From Streptomonospora alba (GTDB lineage Bacteria; Actinomycetota; Actinomycetes; Streptosporangiales; Streptosporangiaceae): a stretch of 64,000 nt of DNA. The stretch lies in NCBI RefSeq assembly GCF_000826685.1, contig NZ_JROO01000020.1, positions 36,571 through 100,570 of the forward strand. The letters run 5' to 3'. The translations under genes and the position numbers were made by a program. Positions 30,943 through 40,420 of this stretch are shown here, one piece after another (positions within the stretch are counted from its first letter, which is position 1; each line of letters opens with the position of its first letter). A model generated the notes under the pieces. The model was not told the origin of the DNA. It ran no database searches and saw only the letters and a list, made by a program, of their open reading frames with translations.

Positions 30943-33522
30943 CTAGCGCCGGGTGTCGGTGGGGCCGGGGCCGTCCTCGCCCTCGGCCTCTGGCTCAGCC
31001 TCGGGCTCGCCGTCGGACGACGCCTCGGGAGAGGTGGAGCCGGTCGGAGGGTCGCTCGCGGAGTCGTCCTCGTCGTCCTGCACGCCGGCACTCTCCGCGG
31101 AGGTCTCGTCCGGGGCGTCGTCCGCGGGGTCGGCGGAGGCGGCGGTGCCGTCCTCGTCGCCGGTGCCGGCACCGGCGACGGCCGCGGCGGCTCCGCCCGA
31201 GCGGCGGTCGCGAGCCCACTTGCGCAGAGCGCGCGGCGCCAGCGCCACCACCAGCACCAGGGCGCCGAGGCCGCTGATGACCAGCGCCTGGAAGCCCATG
31301 CCCGTCGCGTTGACCGGCAGGTACTGCTCCTCGGAGACGGGCTCGCCGCTGAGGTTGTGCAGGTTCATCTGGATCATCGTCCGGCCGTTGACGCGCGCCG
31401 ACAGCTCGACGTAGACCGTCGTCTTCTCGCCCGGACCGATCTCGATGGTGTCCTGGTAGTTGCCGACGTTCAGGCGTTCAGGGTTGTCCGGGAGCATGGA
31501 CAGGTTGACTCGGACGGGGTGGTGATCGAGGTCGTTCGCCAGCGGGATCCCGATGGTGCCGGAGTCGCTGGCCAGCGTCACCGGCTCGGTGGGGATGATG
31601 CGCACCTTGTCCATGTCGCGCTGGACCGCCTGCTCGACCAGTGCGCGCGCCGGGGCGGCCAGCTCGTCCTCCCGGCGCCAGGCGGCCGACTCCAGCCGCA
31701 GCACGGCCGGGCGGAACGGGTCCGCGTCGTCCATGAGGATGCTGTTGAACAGCCGCACCCGGCCCCGCAGGTCCTTGATCGACTCAAGGTAGGACTCACC
31801 CAGCTCGGAGTCGGTGCCGCGCTTGGGGTAGGTGAGGTCCTTCCGGTCCTCGCCCGCGCCGGGGCCGGCAGGTTCGACGTCGGCCAGGTCCACGGGCTCC
31901 AGCCACGGCAGCGACTTGCTGGATTCCAGCAGCCCCTGGGCGTACTGGGCGCCGGGGTTCCAGTCGGCCGGCGGGTAGGCCACCACCGTGCGTCGGCCGC
32001 CCGGGTCCTCGCCGGCGATCATCGCGCTCTCGGCGGCGAAGCGCTGCTGGGCCAGGGCCGCCTCGCCGGGCCGCGAGGCGTCCTGGCTGAGCACCTCGGT
32101 CAGTCCCGAGTCGGCGACCAGCGCGGTGCCCTGCTCGCTTTTGCCGAGCGCCACCGGCGCCTGGGCGGTGGGAGTGTGGTCGACCTGCGACTGCGCGGGC
32201 ATTGCGGGGTCGCGGAGCAGGAATGTGCTGGCGCCGTGGCGCTGGTAGAACTCCCGGGTGGCGGTGTTCATCAGCCCGGCCTGAGGCACCGCGACGGTCT
32301 CGTCGGCGGAGCGTCCCAGCACCTGCTCGACGGTGCTGCGCCCCAGCGAGATCGCGGCGTCGGCGTCGTCGGCGAGCCCGTGGCGCAGCAGCGCGGCGAT
32401 GTCGGCCGAAGCGTAGGGGGTCGAGACCACCGAGTCCTCGGCCAGCGCCGCGCGGGACTGCTCCAGCCACAGCTGCGCCTCGGGGCTGGCGTCCATAGAG
32501 GAGGTGGCGGCGTCGTCCTCGGCCGGGTCCGCGCCCTCGGCTTCGGCGCCGGTTTCGGCCTCGGCGGCGGCCCGCGGATCCTCCGCCACGTTGTAGGCGC
32601 CGGTCATGCGTTCGATGTCGGCGAGCAGCCCCGGATCGACGGCCCAGGTGACGGGGACGTCGGAAGCGTCGCCGTCACCTTCGTCCTGCGCCTGCGTCGA
32701 CTCCTCGGGGGCGTCCTCGGCGCCTTCGGCGTCCGCGTCCTCCGCGGGCGCCGACGCGTCTTCGGCCGAGACCGACGGTTCGGGCGAGGAGGGCGTCTGG
32801 GTCGGCGAGGGGGAGGTCTCCTCGCCGGGGGTCTCGGGCTCCAAGGAGACCGCGTCGCTCTGGGCGCCGACGGTCAGCAGCCTGCCGAGCCGCCCCTCGG
32901 GGCCGAGACTCTCCTGCAGCGAGGAGTCCAGGTAGGTGTCGTCGTCGGCGCGGTGGGGCCGGTCGCTCAGCGGCCACACCCAGGCGATGTTGATGGGGGA
33001 GGGGGCCGCGCTCCCGCCGCGGTACGGCAGGAACGTGCGTTGGCTGCCGACCTCCTCACCGGATCCGTCGATCGCCTCGACGACCATGGGGTATACGCCC
33101 CAGGAGGACAGCTCGAGGTCCGCGGCGTCGGTGCTCACCGTGTACTCGGCGGATTCGCCCGGCGCGAGCGGGGCGTCCAGCTCCGCCTGACCGGCCTCGA
33201 TGCCCGGATCGGCCTCCTCACCGGAGGCGAAGGAGTCGAGATCGGAGCGCTCCCGGAACCGGTAGGCCGAATAGCTGAAACGGACCTCGATCTCGTCGAG
33301 TTCACTGCCGGTGGTGTTGGTGACCTGCCCGCTGATGCGCACCGTGCTGTTGGCGCCGATGGATTTCGGCGTGATGGACTCGATGGTCAGCGGAGCACTC
33401 TGGGCGCCGTCCTCCTCGGGATCGGCGTCGGCCGGGGCCTGGGCAGGGCCGAATGCGGCCAGTGCCGGGATGACGGCGGCGGTCGTGGCCACGACCGCGC
33501 CGATGTGGACGATTCGACGCAC
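30943..33522 (-). CDS. Large exported, membrane-anchored DUF6049 protein
   Basis: 859 residues, with an N-terminal signal peptide (MRRIVHIGAVVATTAAVIPALAAFGPAQA) and a single C-terminal membrane helix (MGFQALVISGLGALVLVVALAP) followed by an Arg-rich and then acidic cytoplasmic tail. The extracytoplasmic body starts with an Ig-like segment and contains an acidic low-complexity insert near residues 215–290. It corresponds in position to mycobacterial Rv3909, next to MurJ. The function is unknown; a link to cell-wall assembly is inferred from conserved context. It is the first gene of the minus-strand murJ block. Confidence 0.85.
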   Translation of the reverse strand: MRRIVHIGAVVATTAAVIPALAAFGPAQAPADADPEEDGAQSAPLTIESITPKSIGANSTVRISGQVTNTTGSELDEIEVRFSYSAYRFRERSDLDSFASGEEADPGIEAGQAELDAPLAPGESAEYTVSTDAADLELSSWGVYPMVVEAIDGSGEEVGSQRTFLPYRGGSAAPSPINIAWVWPLSDRPHRADDDTYLDSSLQESLGPEGRLGRLLTVGAQSDAVSLEPETPGEETSPSPTQTPSSPEPSVSAEDASAPAEDADAEGAEDAPEESTQAQDEGDGDASDVPVTWAVDPGLLADIERMTGAYNVAEDPRAAAEAETGAEAEGADPAEDDAATSSMDASPEAQLWLEQSRAALAEDSVVSTPYASADIAALLRHGLADDADAAISLGRSTVEQVLGRSADETVAVPQAGLMNTATREFYQRHGASTFLLRDPAMPAQSQVDHTPTAQAPVALGKSEQGTALVADSGLTEVLSQDASRPGEAALAQQRFAAESAMIAGEDPGGRRTVVAYPPADWNPGAQYAQGLLESSKSLPWLEPVDLADVEPAGPGAGEDRKDLTYPKRGTDSELGESYLESIKDLRGRVRLFNSILMDDADPFRPAVLRLESAAWRREDELAAPARALVEQAVQRDMDKVRIIPTEPVTLASDSGTIGIPLANDLDHHPVRVNLSMLPDNPERLNVGNYQDTIEIGPGEKTTVYVELSARVNGRTMIQMNLHNLSGEPVSEEQYLPVNATGMGFQALVISGLGALVLVVALAPRALRKWARDRRSGGAAAAVAGAGTGDEDGTAASADPADDAPDETSAESAGVQDDEDDSASDPPTGSTSPEASSDGEPEAEPEAEGEDGPGPTDTRR

Positions 33523-33819
33523 GCCAGAAGGTCTTCCGTGTCAGGTTGACTGTGGCCCGCGGGGGATTGGGTACGAAGCCGCTCGATGCGGCGATCTCGC
33601 GACCCGCTTCCGCACCCTCCCGGGGCGCGCGGGAGTCGCGGCGGACTGGTAAGAACGATACCCCCTTACCGGCAGGGCTCCGTTGCATTACGGCCAGGGC
33701 GGAATGTGCCGCGGTACCGTCCAAGACCGGTCCGCGCTGCCGGCAGCGGGAGTGTCCCTATGCACAAGGGCTCCCGCCGATTCGCATGACCGGGGTGCGG
33801 CCGCCTAGTCTCTGGTGGT

Positions 33820-35361
33820 GTGCCGAACACAGCGTTTCCCGGTGAATCCCCCCGCGAGTCGACGGACGGGGCGGCGCCGCCTTCCCCGGGCGAGCTCACC
33901 GACCAGCAGCGGGCGGCGATAGCCGAGCTCTTCGGCTCCATCGACTCCGTACTCCAGGAGCTGGGGGAGCTCTTCCTCGAAGGCGGACACGAGCTCGCGA
34001 TGGTCGGCGGTCCAGTGCGCGACGCGCTGCTCGGCCGCCGGGTCCACGATTTCGACCTCACCACCGACGCCGTTCCCCAGACCATCCTCTCCCTGGTCGA
34101 GTCCTGGGCCGACGCCGTATGGACGGTGGGCATCGACTTCGGCACCGTCGGATTGCGCAAGGGCGGCCTCCAGCTGGAGATCACCACCTACCGCAGCGAG
34201 TCCTACCAGCCCAAATCCCGCAAGCCCGAGGTCCACTACGGCACCTCGCTCCACGACGACCTGCTGCGCCGCGACTTCACGGTCAACGCCATGGCCGTGC
34301 GGCTGCCTGAGCGCGAGTTCGTCGACCCCTTCGGCGGTCTGGCCGACCTCAAGGCCGGCCGTCTGCGTACCCCCGGTAAGCCGGAGGACTCCTTCTCCGA
34401 CGATCCGCTGCGGATCATGCGCGCGGTGCGCTTCGCCGCTCAGTTGGGGCTGTCCCTCGCGCCCGAGGTGCGCGAGGCCGCCTCCGGCATGGCCGACCGG
34501 CTGGCGATCGTCTCGGCCGAGCGCGTCCGCGACGAACTGACGAAGCTGATGCTCAGCGACGCCCCCCGAACGGGCGTCGAGCTGATGGTCGACCTGGGCC
34601 TCGCCGTCCACGTGCTGCCCGAGATCCCCCGCATGCAGCTGGAGATCGACGAGCACCACCGGCACAAGGACGTCTACGACCACTCGTTGACAGTGCTCGA
34701 CCAGGCCATCGAGCTTGAGCGCAAGCGCGGCTTCGAGCCGGACCTCGTGCTGCGGCTGGCCGCGCTGCTGCACGACATCGGCAAGCCCAAGACCCGCGCG
34801 TTCGAGTCCGGCGGCCGCGTCACCTTCCACCACCACGAGGTCGTGGGCGCCTCCATGAGCAAGAGCCGGCTCAGCGCGCTGCGCTTCCCCAAGGACGTCG
34901 TGGCCGCCGTCGGTAAGCTGGTCGCCCTGCACCTGCGCTTCCACGGCTATGGAAAGGGCGAGTGGACCGACTCCGCGGTGCGGCGCTACGCGCGCGACGC
35001 CGGAGACCAGCTGCAGCGCCTGCACATCCTCACTCGGGCCGACTGCACCACCCGCAACCGCCGCAAGGCCACCGCGCTTGCCCGCGCCTACGACGACATC
35101 GAGCACCGGATCGAGCGCCTCGCCGAGGAGGAGGAACTCGACAAGGTCCGTCCCGACCTCGACGGCAATGAGATCCAGCAGGTCCTGGACATCAAGCCCG
35201 GCCCCATGGTCGGCAAGGCCTGGCGCTACCTCCTGGAGCTGCGCCTGGAGAACGGCCCGATGGGCAAGGAGGCCGCGGCCGAGCAACTGCGCGCCTGGGC
35301 CGAGCGTCACCTTGAGGAGACCGGCGGTAGCCCAGGCTCCGAGGGCGAGGCCGCCGAGTAG
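33820..35361 (+). CDS. cca: CCA tRNA nucleotidyltransferase
   Basis: Adds or repairs the 3' CCA of tRNAs, needed here because neither tRNA gene in this window encodes CCA. It has 513 residues. The class II nucleotidyltransferase motif VGGPVRDALLGRRVHDFDLTTD has GG at 63–64 and metal-binding Asp at 77 and 79. The PolyA_pol RNA-binding region follows (DDPLRIMRAVRFAAQLG). An HD domain has HKDVYDHSLTVL and LAALLHDIGKPKT. The start is GTG at 33820. It is divergent from the DUF6049 gene, as in mycobacteria (pcnA/Rv3907c). Confidence 0.93.
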   Translation: MPNTAFPGESPRESTDGAAPPSPGELTDQQRAAIAELFGSIDSVLQELGELFLEGGHELAMVGGPVRDALLGRRVHDFDLTTDAVPQTILSLVESWADAVWTVGIDFGTVGLRKGGLQLEITTYRSESYQPKSRKPEVHYGTSLHDDLLRRDFTVNAMAVRLPEREFVDPFGGLADLKAGRLRTPGKPEDSFSDDPLRIMRAVRFAAQLGLSLAPEVREAASGMADRLAIVSAERVRDELTKLMLSDAPRTGVELMVDLGLAVHVLPEIPRMQLEIDEHHRHKDVYDHSLTVLDQAIELERKRGFEPDLVLRLAALLHDIGKPKTRAFESGGRVTFHHHEVVGASMSKSRLSALRFPKDVVAAVGKLVALHLRFHGYGKGEWTDSAVRRYARDAGDQLQRLHILTRADCTTRNRRKATALARAYDDIEHRIERLAEEEELDKVRPDLDGNEIQQVLDIKPGPMVGKAWRYLLELRLENGPMGKEAAAEQLRAWAERHLEETGGSPGSEGEAAE

Positions 35362-35454
35362 CGGGGTCTCACACGCGGCCGGCCGGGCCGATGTAGCGCC
35401 GTGCCGCCGTGTCCGCAGGCCGGTTTGTCGACAGAGCGCCCTGTCGGCACCGGT

Positions 35455-36759
35455 TCAACCGCCTCGGGGCGTCGGCGCCGGCTCCCCGCGGCGCAGGTTC
35501 CGTGCCCGCACGGCCCAGCAGGCGGCCATCAGTGCGTAGCCCGCCGCGAGCCCGGCGACCGCTGCGGCGCTCTCGCCGGAGCGGGGCACCGCGCCGGCGG
35601 TAAGACCGGCACCGGCGACGAAAGCCGCGTTGAACAGCATGTCGTAGATCGAGAACACCCGCCCCCGGTAGGCGTCGTCGACATGTCGCTGAACCATCGT
35701 GTCGACGCTGACCTTCGCTCCCTGCGACACCACCCCCAGTACGAACCCGGCGACGGGGAACAGGACCGGCGTGAACGGCAGCCCGAAGACCAGCAGGGCC
35801 GCGCATGCCGAACCCAGCAGCAGGGCGATCCACGTGTCGGCGGAGACGCGCGCCGTGGCCCACGGGGTCGCCGCCGCGCCGACGAAGTACCCGACTCCCG
35901 AGGCCGCCAGAGCGACGGAGAAGCCCGCGAAGCCGGCGACGCCCCCGGCGGTGAAGGTGTTGTTGTAAAGCAGCAGGGTCACCAGCGTGGCGACGCCGTA
36001 GGCGAGCCGGTGCCCGGCGATCGTGGCGAGTCCGTAGCGCGCGGGGCGTCGGCTCCAGACGTGGCGCGCGCCGTCGGCCAGTCCGACCGCCACGTTGCGC
36101 ACGGCGTTGCGCACCCGGTCCGACTGCTCGCCGAGGTCGGGGCCGAGTTCGCTGCGCCCGAGAGTGAGGGCGGCGGGCGCGGCCAGCGCCATCGCCGCGC
36201 CGGCCCCCAGCAGGATGAGCGCTGTGCCCGCGTACCCATCGCCGCCCAGCAGGCGGAGTCCCGCGCCGGCGCCCGCACCCAGGAACGCGGCGAAGGTGCC
36301 GCTCGTGGGCGTCACCGCGTTGGCCATCATGAGCTTGTGCCGAGGGACCACGTGCGGCAGCGCGGCTGAGAGCGCGGCCAGCACGAAGCGGTTCACGCTG
36401 AGCACCACGAGGGCGGTGGCGAAGAAGGCGGCACCGTCGGAACCGGACCACACCAGCGCTGCGGTGCAGGCGGCGGCCAGACCCTTGGCGAGGGTGGAGA
36501 CAAGTAGGACCTGTCGACGTGACCACCTGTCGATAAACACACCTGCGAAAGGGCCGACGGCCGAGAAGGGGAGGAGCAGGACGGCGAAGGCGGCGGCGAC
36601 CTGGGCGGCTGTGGTGTGCTGCTCGGGGGAGAAGAAGATGTAGCCGGCCAGGCCGGCCTGGTACACGCCGTCGCCGAACTGGGAGATCAGGCGAGTGGCG
36701 AACAGGCGGCGGAACCGCGGTCCCCGGAGCACCTCACGCAGGTCGCGGTAGAAGGACAC
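35455..36759 (-). CDS. MFS transporter
   Basis: 434 residues with about twelve membrane helices. The opening MSFYRDLREVLRGPRFRRLF and FATRLISQFGDGVYQAGLAG are typical of the MFS_3/enterobactin-exporter-like group, and FIDRWSRRQVLL between TM2 and TM3 matches the family's loop motif. The substrate cannot be predicted. It converges with cca and stands alone. Confidence 0.85.
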   Translation of the reverse strand: MSFYRDLREVLRGPRFRRLFATRLISQFGDGVYQAGLAGYIFFSPEQHTTAAQVAAAFAVLLLPFSAVGPFAGVFIDRWSRRQVLLVSTLAKGLAAACTAALVWSGSDGAAFFATALVVLSVNRFVLAALSAALPHVVPRHKLMMANAVTPTSGTFAAFLGAGAGAGLRLLGGDGYAGTALILLGAGAAMALAAPAALTLGRSELGPDLGEQSDRVRNAVRNVAVGLADGARHVWSRRPARYGLATIAGHRLAYGVATLVTLLLYNNTFTAGGVAGFAGFSVALAASGVGYFVGAAATPWATARVSADTWIALLLGSACAALLVFGLPFTPVLFPVAGFVLGVVSQGAKVSVDTMVQRHVDDAYRGRVFSIYDMLFNAAFVAGAGLTAGAVPRSGESAAAVAGLAAGYALMAACWAVRARNLRRGEPAPTPRGG

Positions 36760-36816
36760 CGCCCAAGCCTACGAGGACCGCGCAGCACACGGACGCGCGG
36801 CCGCGCCTGGGCGGAT

Positions 36817-36830
36817 GTTCCACGTGAAAC
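36817..36830. promoter_or_regulatory. parS: parS-like site 7 (one mismatch)
   Basis: GTTCCACGTGAAAC, one base from consensus. It lies 57 bases upstream of the MFS gene and about 15 kb from parAB, the outermost candidate seen. Confidence 0.7.
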
Positions 36831-36918
36831 GCACGACGAGCAGTGCCGGGTGGCGGCCCCGGGCGTTCCCGGGGACTCCGCCTCCGCCCCGGGGGTTGCG
36901 GGGGCGCCCCGCGCCGGA

Positions 36919-37647
36919 CTACTGCCGGTGCAGCGTGCCCCTGGACTCGCTCTCGCTTCCGTCGGACAGTGTGCCGGTCACGGTGATGTCGAGGGAGTCC
37001 TCGCCCGCGGGCTCGATGGTGACGTCGCCGCTGTCGGCGCAGTCGGGGTCGCCGCTCACCGAGTAGCTGAACGTCAGTTGGGACTCACTGCCCTGGGCGT
37101 TGGGGATCTCCCAGGTGCAGCGGCTGTCGTCGGGTCCGTCGAGACCGTACTCCTCGGCCGAGATGGTCTCCTCGCCGACCTCGATGGTGACCGACCAGGT
37201 GCCCATGGCGTTGCCGTCGGCGTCGTACTGCTCGAGAGTCCCGTCCCAGGTGCCCTCGTAGAGGGCTTTGACGCTGCCGTCCGCCCCCTGCTGCTTGACT
37301 GAACCGGAGGAGCCGCCCGAGTCGGCGAACAGCCACCACACCCCCACTCCGCCGATCACGACGAGGATGGCGAGGCAGACGGAGATGATCACCAGGACGA
37401 GTCCGGCGTTGCCCCCGCCTTCGGGTGGGCGCCCCCCGGGAGGAGGGGGATAGGGACTGCCCGGTGTGCCCGGACTACCGCCGGGCGGCGGTCCCGGAGG
37501 CGTCCCGTAGCCGGGGCCGCCGCCACCGGGGGGCTGCTGACCGGGGTACTGCGGGCCGCGGGGGCCGCCGGGCCCCGGCGGTTGCTGCTGCCACGGCCCC
37601 TGCGGCCCCGGCTGCTGGGGCCGGCCGGGGTCCTGGGGATAGGTCAT
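36919..37647 (-). CDS. Pro-rich single-pass membrane protein with exported domain
   Basis: From ATG 37647, which has AAGGAG five bases upstream, it has 242 residues. Residues 1–80 are Pro/Gly/Gln-rich and cytoplasmic. One helix covers about 82–106 (GLVLVIISVCLAILVVIGGV, then WW). The ~130-residue outside part has a probable disulfide pair (SRCTWEIPN and DPDCADSG) and resembles small beta-rich ligand-binding or lipocalin-like exported domains of actinobacteria. It is not assigned to a family. No operon partner is obvious. Confidence 0.75.
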   Translation of the reverse strand: MTYPQDPGRPQQPGPQGPWQQQPPGPGGPRGPQYPGQQPPGGGGPGYGTPPGPPPGGSPGTPGSPYPPPPGGRPPEGGGNAGLVLVIISVCLAILVVIGGVGVWWLFADSGGSSGSVKQQGADGSVKALYEGTWDGTLEQYDADGNAMGTWSVTIEVGEETISAEEYGLDGPDDSRCTWEIPNAQGSESQLTFSYSVSGDPDCADSGDVTIEPAGEDSLDITVTGTLSDGSESESRGTLHRQ

Positions 37648-37837
37648 CGAGGCTCCTTGCCCTGCTCGGGCGCATCGCCCGGGTCGGCGCTTCACGGGGA
37701 ACGGCCATTATGGCGCGCGAAACCGGGCACGGGACCGGGGACGGCCGACCCTGGCCCCACGGCACCGGCCGCCGCGGCGCGCCGCCCCGCGTCCGGCCCC
37801 GGCGGGACCTGAGACGAGGCGGCACCGCGGCCGCGGC

Positions 37838-38917
37838 TCAGCGGTCGATCTCGCCCGCGATGAACCGCTCGACCATGGTGTGCCCGTCGCTGTCGCTGTG
37901 CTGCTCGGGCGGGGACTTCATGAAGTAGGAGGAGGCCGAGAGGACGGGGCCGCCGATCCCGCGGTCCTTGGCGATCTTGGCGGCGCGGATCGCGTCGATG
38001 ATGATCCCGGCGGAGTTGGGGGAGTCCCACACCTCCAGCTTGTACTCCAGGCTCACCGGCGCGTCGCCGAAGGCGCGCCCTTCCAGGCGGATGTAGGCCC
38101 ACTTGCGGTCGTCGAGCCAGGGAACGTGGTCGGAGGGGCCGATGTGCACCGATCCGGCGTTGAGCTCGTGGGGGATCTGAGAGGTCACCGACCGCGTCTT
38201 GGAGACCTTCTTGGACTCCAGCCGCTCACGCTCCAGCATGTTCATGAAGTCCATGTTCCCGCCGAAGTTGAGCTGGTAAGTGCGGTCCACGACGACCCCG
38301 CGGTCCTCGAAGAGCTTGGACAGCACGCGGTGCGTTATGGTCGCGCCGATCTGGGACTTGATGTCGTCGCCCACGATCGGCACGCCCGCCTGGGAGAACT
38401 TCTCGGCCCACTCGGGGTCGGAGGCGATGAAGACCGGGAGGGCGTTGACGAAGGCCACCCCGGCGTCGATGGCGCACTGGGCGTAGAAGCGGTCGGCGTC
38501 CTCGGAACCCACGGGAAGATAGGAGACCAGCACGTCGGCACGCGCGGCCTTGAGCGCGGCGACCACGTCCACGGCGTCCTCGGTGGACTCCTCGATGGTC
38601 TCGCGGTAGTAGCGGCCCAGCCCGTCGAAGGTGGGGCCGCGGTTCACGGTCACTCCCGTGGGCGGCACGTCGCAGATCTTGATCGTGTTGTTCTCGCTCG
38701 CGCTGATCGCGTCGGCGAGGTCGTGGCCGACCTTCTTTGCGTCGACGTCGAACGCGGCGACGAACTCCACATCGCGTACGTGGTAGGAGCCGAACTGCAC
38801 ATGCATGAGGCCGGGCACCCGAGCCTCGGGGTCGGCATCTGAGTAGTAGTGGACGCCCTGGACGAGCGACGCCGCGCAGTTTCCGACACCGACGACGGCT
38901 ACACGTACCGAACCCAT
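37838..38917 (-). CDS. ino1: Inositol-3-phosphate synthase
   Basis: Converts glucose 6-phosphate to inositol 1-phosphate with NAD+, the first step to mycothiol and phosphatidylinositol. From ATG 38917, with AAGGAG nine bases upstream, it has 359 residues, the normal actinobacterial size. The Rossmann motif [11 protein letters not shown] is at the N-terminus. Family blocks include [36 protein letters not shown], and [13 protein letters not shown]. padR lies 90 bases upstream on the same strand, and mycothiol links this gene to the thiol-redox genes nearby. Confidence 0.95.
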   Translation of the reverse strand: MGSVRVAVVGVGNCAASLVQGVHYYSDADPEARVPGLMHVQFGSYHVRDVEFVAAFDVDAKKVGHDLADAISASENNTIKICDVPPTGVTVNRGPTFDGLGRYYRETIEESTEDAVDVVAALKAARADVLVSYLPVGSEDADRFYAQCAIDAGVAFVNALPVFIASDPEWAEKFSQAGVPIVGDDIKSQIGATITHRVLSKLFEDRGVVVDRTYQLNFGGNMDFMNMLERERLESKKVSKTRSVTSQIPHELNAGSVHIGPSDHVPWLDDRKWAYIRLEGRAFGDAPVSLEYKLEVWDSPNSAGIIIDAIRAAKIAKDRGIGGPVLSASSYFMKSPPEQHSDSDGHTMVERFIAGEIDR

Positions 38918-39007
38918 TGGTCCTTGCTCCTTTTTCGTTGCTGACTCGGAATTATCGCGGCGCGCCGGGGACAACGCGCCGGTCTGCGGCGGCCGGGGCC
39001 GCCCCGG

Positions 39008-39637
39008 TTAGTGCCGATTGTCGGTGTGCGGCGGCGCTCCCACGCCTGGCGGGGCGCTCCCGCCGATGCTCGCATCGCTGCTCGCCGACCTCTCGGCGCA
39101 CCGCCGCTCTTGGCGGATGAGGGCGTCGAGCCAGTCGATCTCGCTTTCGATGGCCGCTGCCCGATGGCGGTTCAATTCAACGGTGTAGGGGTCCTGGAGC
39201 TGTCCGCTCAGGCGTTCCCGCAGGACAGACAGCCGCTCCAGCAGCCGCGTGCGCCGACCGTCGAGGATACGCAGCCGCACTTCGGCGGCGGTGCGGCCGA
39301 ACAGGGTGAAGTGCACCCCGAAGCACTCGTCGTCGGTGGCCGCCGGCGTGCTCTCGGAGAGCAGCTCGTGCAGCCGGTCCCGACCGCGCTCGGTGAGGCG
39401 GTAGACGATGCGCGAACGACGCCCCCGCGCGCCGCCGCCCTCGCCCGGCGCCGAAGACGTGACCAGATCGCGGTGCAGCATCGACTTCAGACACGGGTAG
39501 AGGGACCCATAGGAGAAGGCGTGGAAGGCGCCGAGGTCGGCGTTGAGGCGTTTGCGCAGCTCATAGCCGTGCATCGAGGCTTCCGCGAGATGCCCGAGGA
39601 CGGCGAGCTCCAGCACTCGCGCCCGCCCTGCACTCAT
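39008..39637 (-). CDS. PadR-family transcriptional regulator
   Basis: 209 residues. The N-terminal winged helix is canonical: VLELAVLGHLAEASMHGYEL, then RLNADLGAFHAFSYGSLYPC, then LKSMLHRDLVTSS, with a wing of Gly/Arg. The C-terminal part has helices for dimerisation (PadR C-terminal type). It is upstream of ino1 on the same strand, an order conserved in actinobacteria, so ino1 may be co-transcribed or a target. A palindrome 165 bases upstream is a candidate operator. Confidence 0.9.
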   Translation of the reverse strand: MSAGRARVLELAVLGHLAEASMHGYELRKRLNADLGAFHAFSYGSLYPCLKSMLHRDLVTSSAPGEGGGARGRRSRIVYRLTERGRDRLHELLSESTPAATDDECFGVHFTLFGRTAAEVRLRILDGRRTRLLERLSVLRERLSGQLQDPYTVELNRHRAAAIESEIDWLDALIRQERRCAERSASSDASIGGSAPPGVGAPPHTDNRH

Positions 39638-40420
39638 CCGCGCACCTCCTGATTCGTCGCACCTTAGAAGTCAGCCGCACGGAGGCCGGATCTGTTCCCG
39701 CCGCAGGCGTTCGGTGTGCCACCCGCCCGGCGGCGAACTCCGTTCACGGATGCGGACGTCTTGGAGCGATGGGGTCAATGTGTGCTTTATGTGCGTCTGA
39801 GTATATCGCGTCGATATAACGCAACCCCCTGTTGAGTATCTAACACCCCGGCACAGGCCGGGCTCCGCGGCCTGTGCCGAAGGAGTCCGGAACGACCTGC
39901 GGATTCGTAATCGCGGGAGTGGAGTCGGGCCCCCTGCTTCGCCGAGCGGGCGCACAAGCCCTACGCTCTTCTCCACGCACGCAGGGTGTGCGGGTGCCGC
40001 CGGAGCCGCTCCGCCGAGCGGTACGCTCCCGCGTGGGTTGTGCTATCGGGCGGCATCGCTCTACCGTGACGGGTGCTTTACCCGTGAGGCCCGATGCGCC
40101 TGTGGCCCGCCCCCGAAGACGGACCCGGCGCGCGGCGGTGGGGCCGGGGCCCGCCGTGGCCGAACGGACCGTCGCCCGACCGTGCTCCGCCACGGGATCC
40201 TTGCCTAGAGGTCGCCGAGCAGGAGGAAGCAGAGGACGAGCTTTCCGGAGGGTCGAAAACCATCCGCTGCAGTCGCGCGTCCCATTGTGTGGACGCATGA
40301 ACCCCCGAAACGACTGGTGCGGTTCGATCCGCGAGCCGGATTCTCCTTCGCGCGGGGCTTATCCCCCTCCCTTACCCGAGTCGCAAGGCCGATCGGCCGC
40401 TTAACAGCAATCGAGGACGC
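39638..40420. other. Divergent intergenic region between padR and the PBP gene
   Basis: About 780 bases with no convincing gene on either strand. Its left third (39740–39850) is markedly less GC-rich than the surroundings and contains the TATATCG/CGATATA palindrome, so it probably holds the padR promoter. The right part should hold the PBP promoter; no clear -35/-10 pair was recognised. Confidence 0.5.
39802..39818. promoter_or_regulatory. Candidate PadR operator
   Basis: TATATCG and CGATATA form a perfect seven-base inverted repeat around CGT, in an AT-rich patch upstream of padR. Its symmetry and position suit an autoregulatory PadR site. Confidence 0.55.

Noticed and set aside
27545..30946. 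1133-codon open frame on the plus strand
   Set aside because: It lies antisense to the two murJ genes. High GC content keeps antisense frames open, the product is low in complexity, and it copies itself because murJ is duplicated.
30907..33549. 880-codon open frame on the plus strand
   Set aside because: Antisense of the DUF6049 gene, which has a clear signal peptide and membrane anchor; the plus reading has no recognisable domain.
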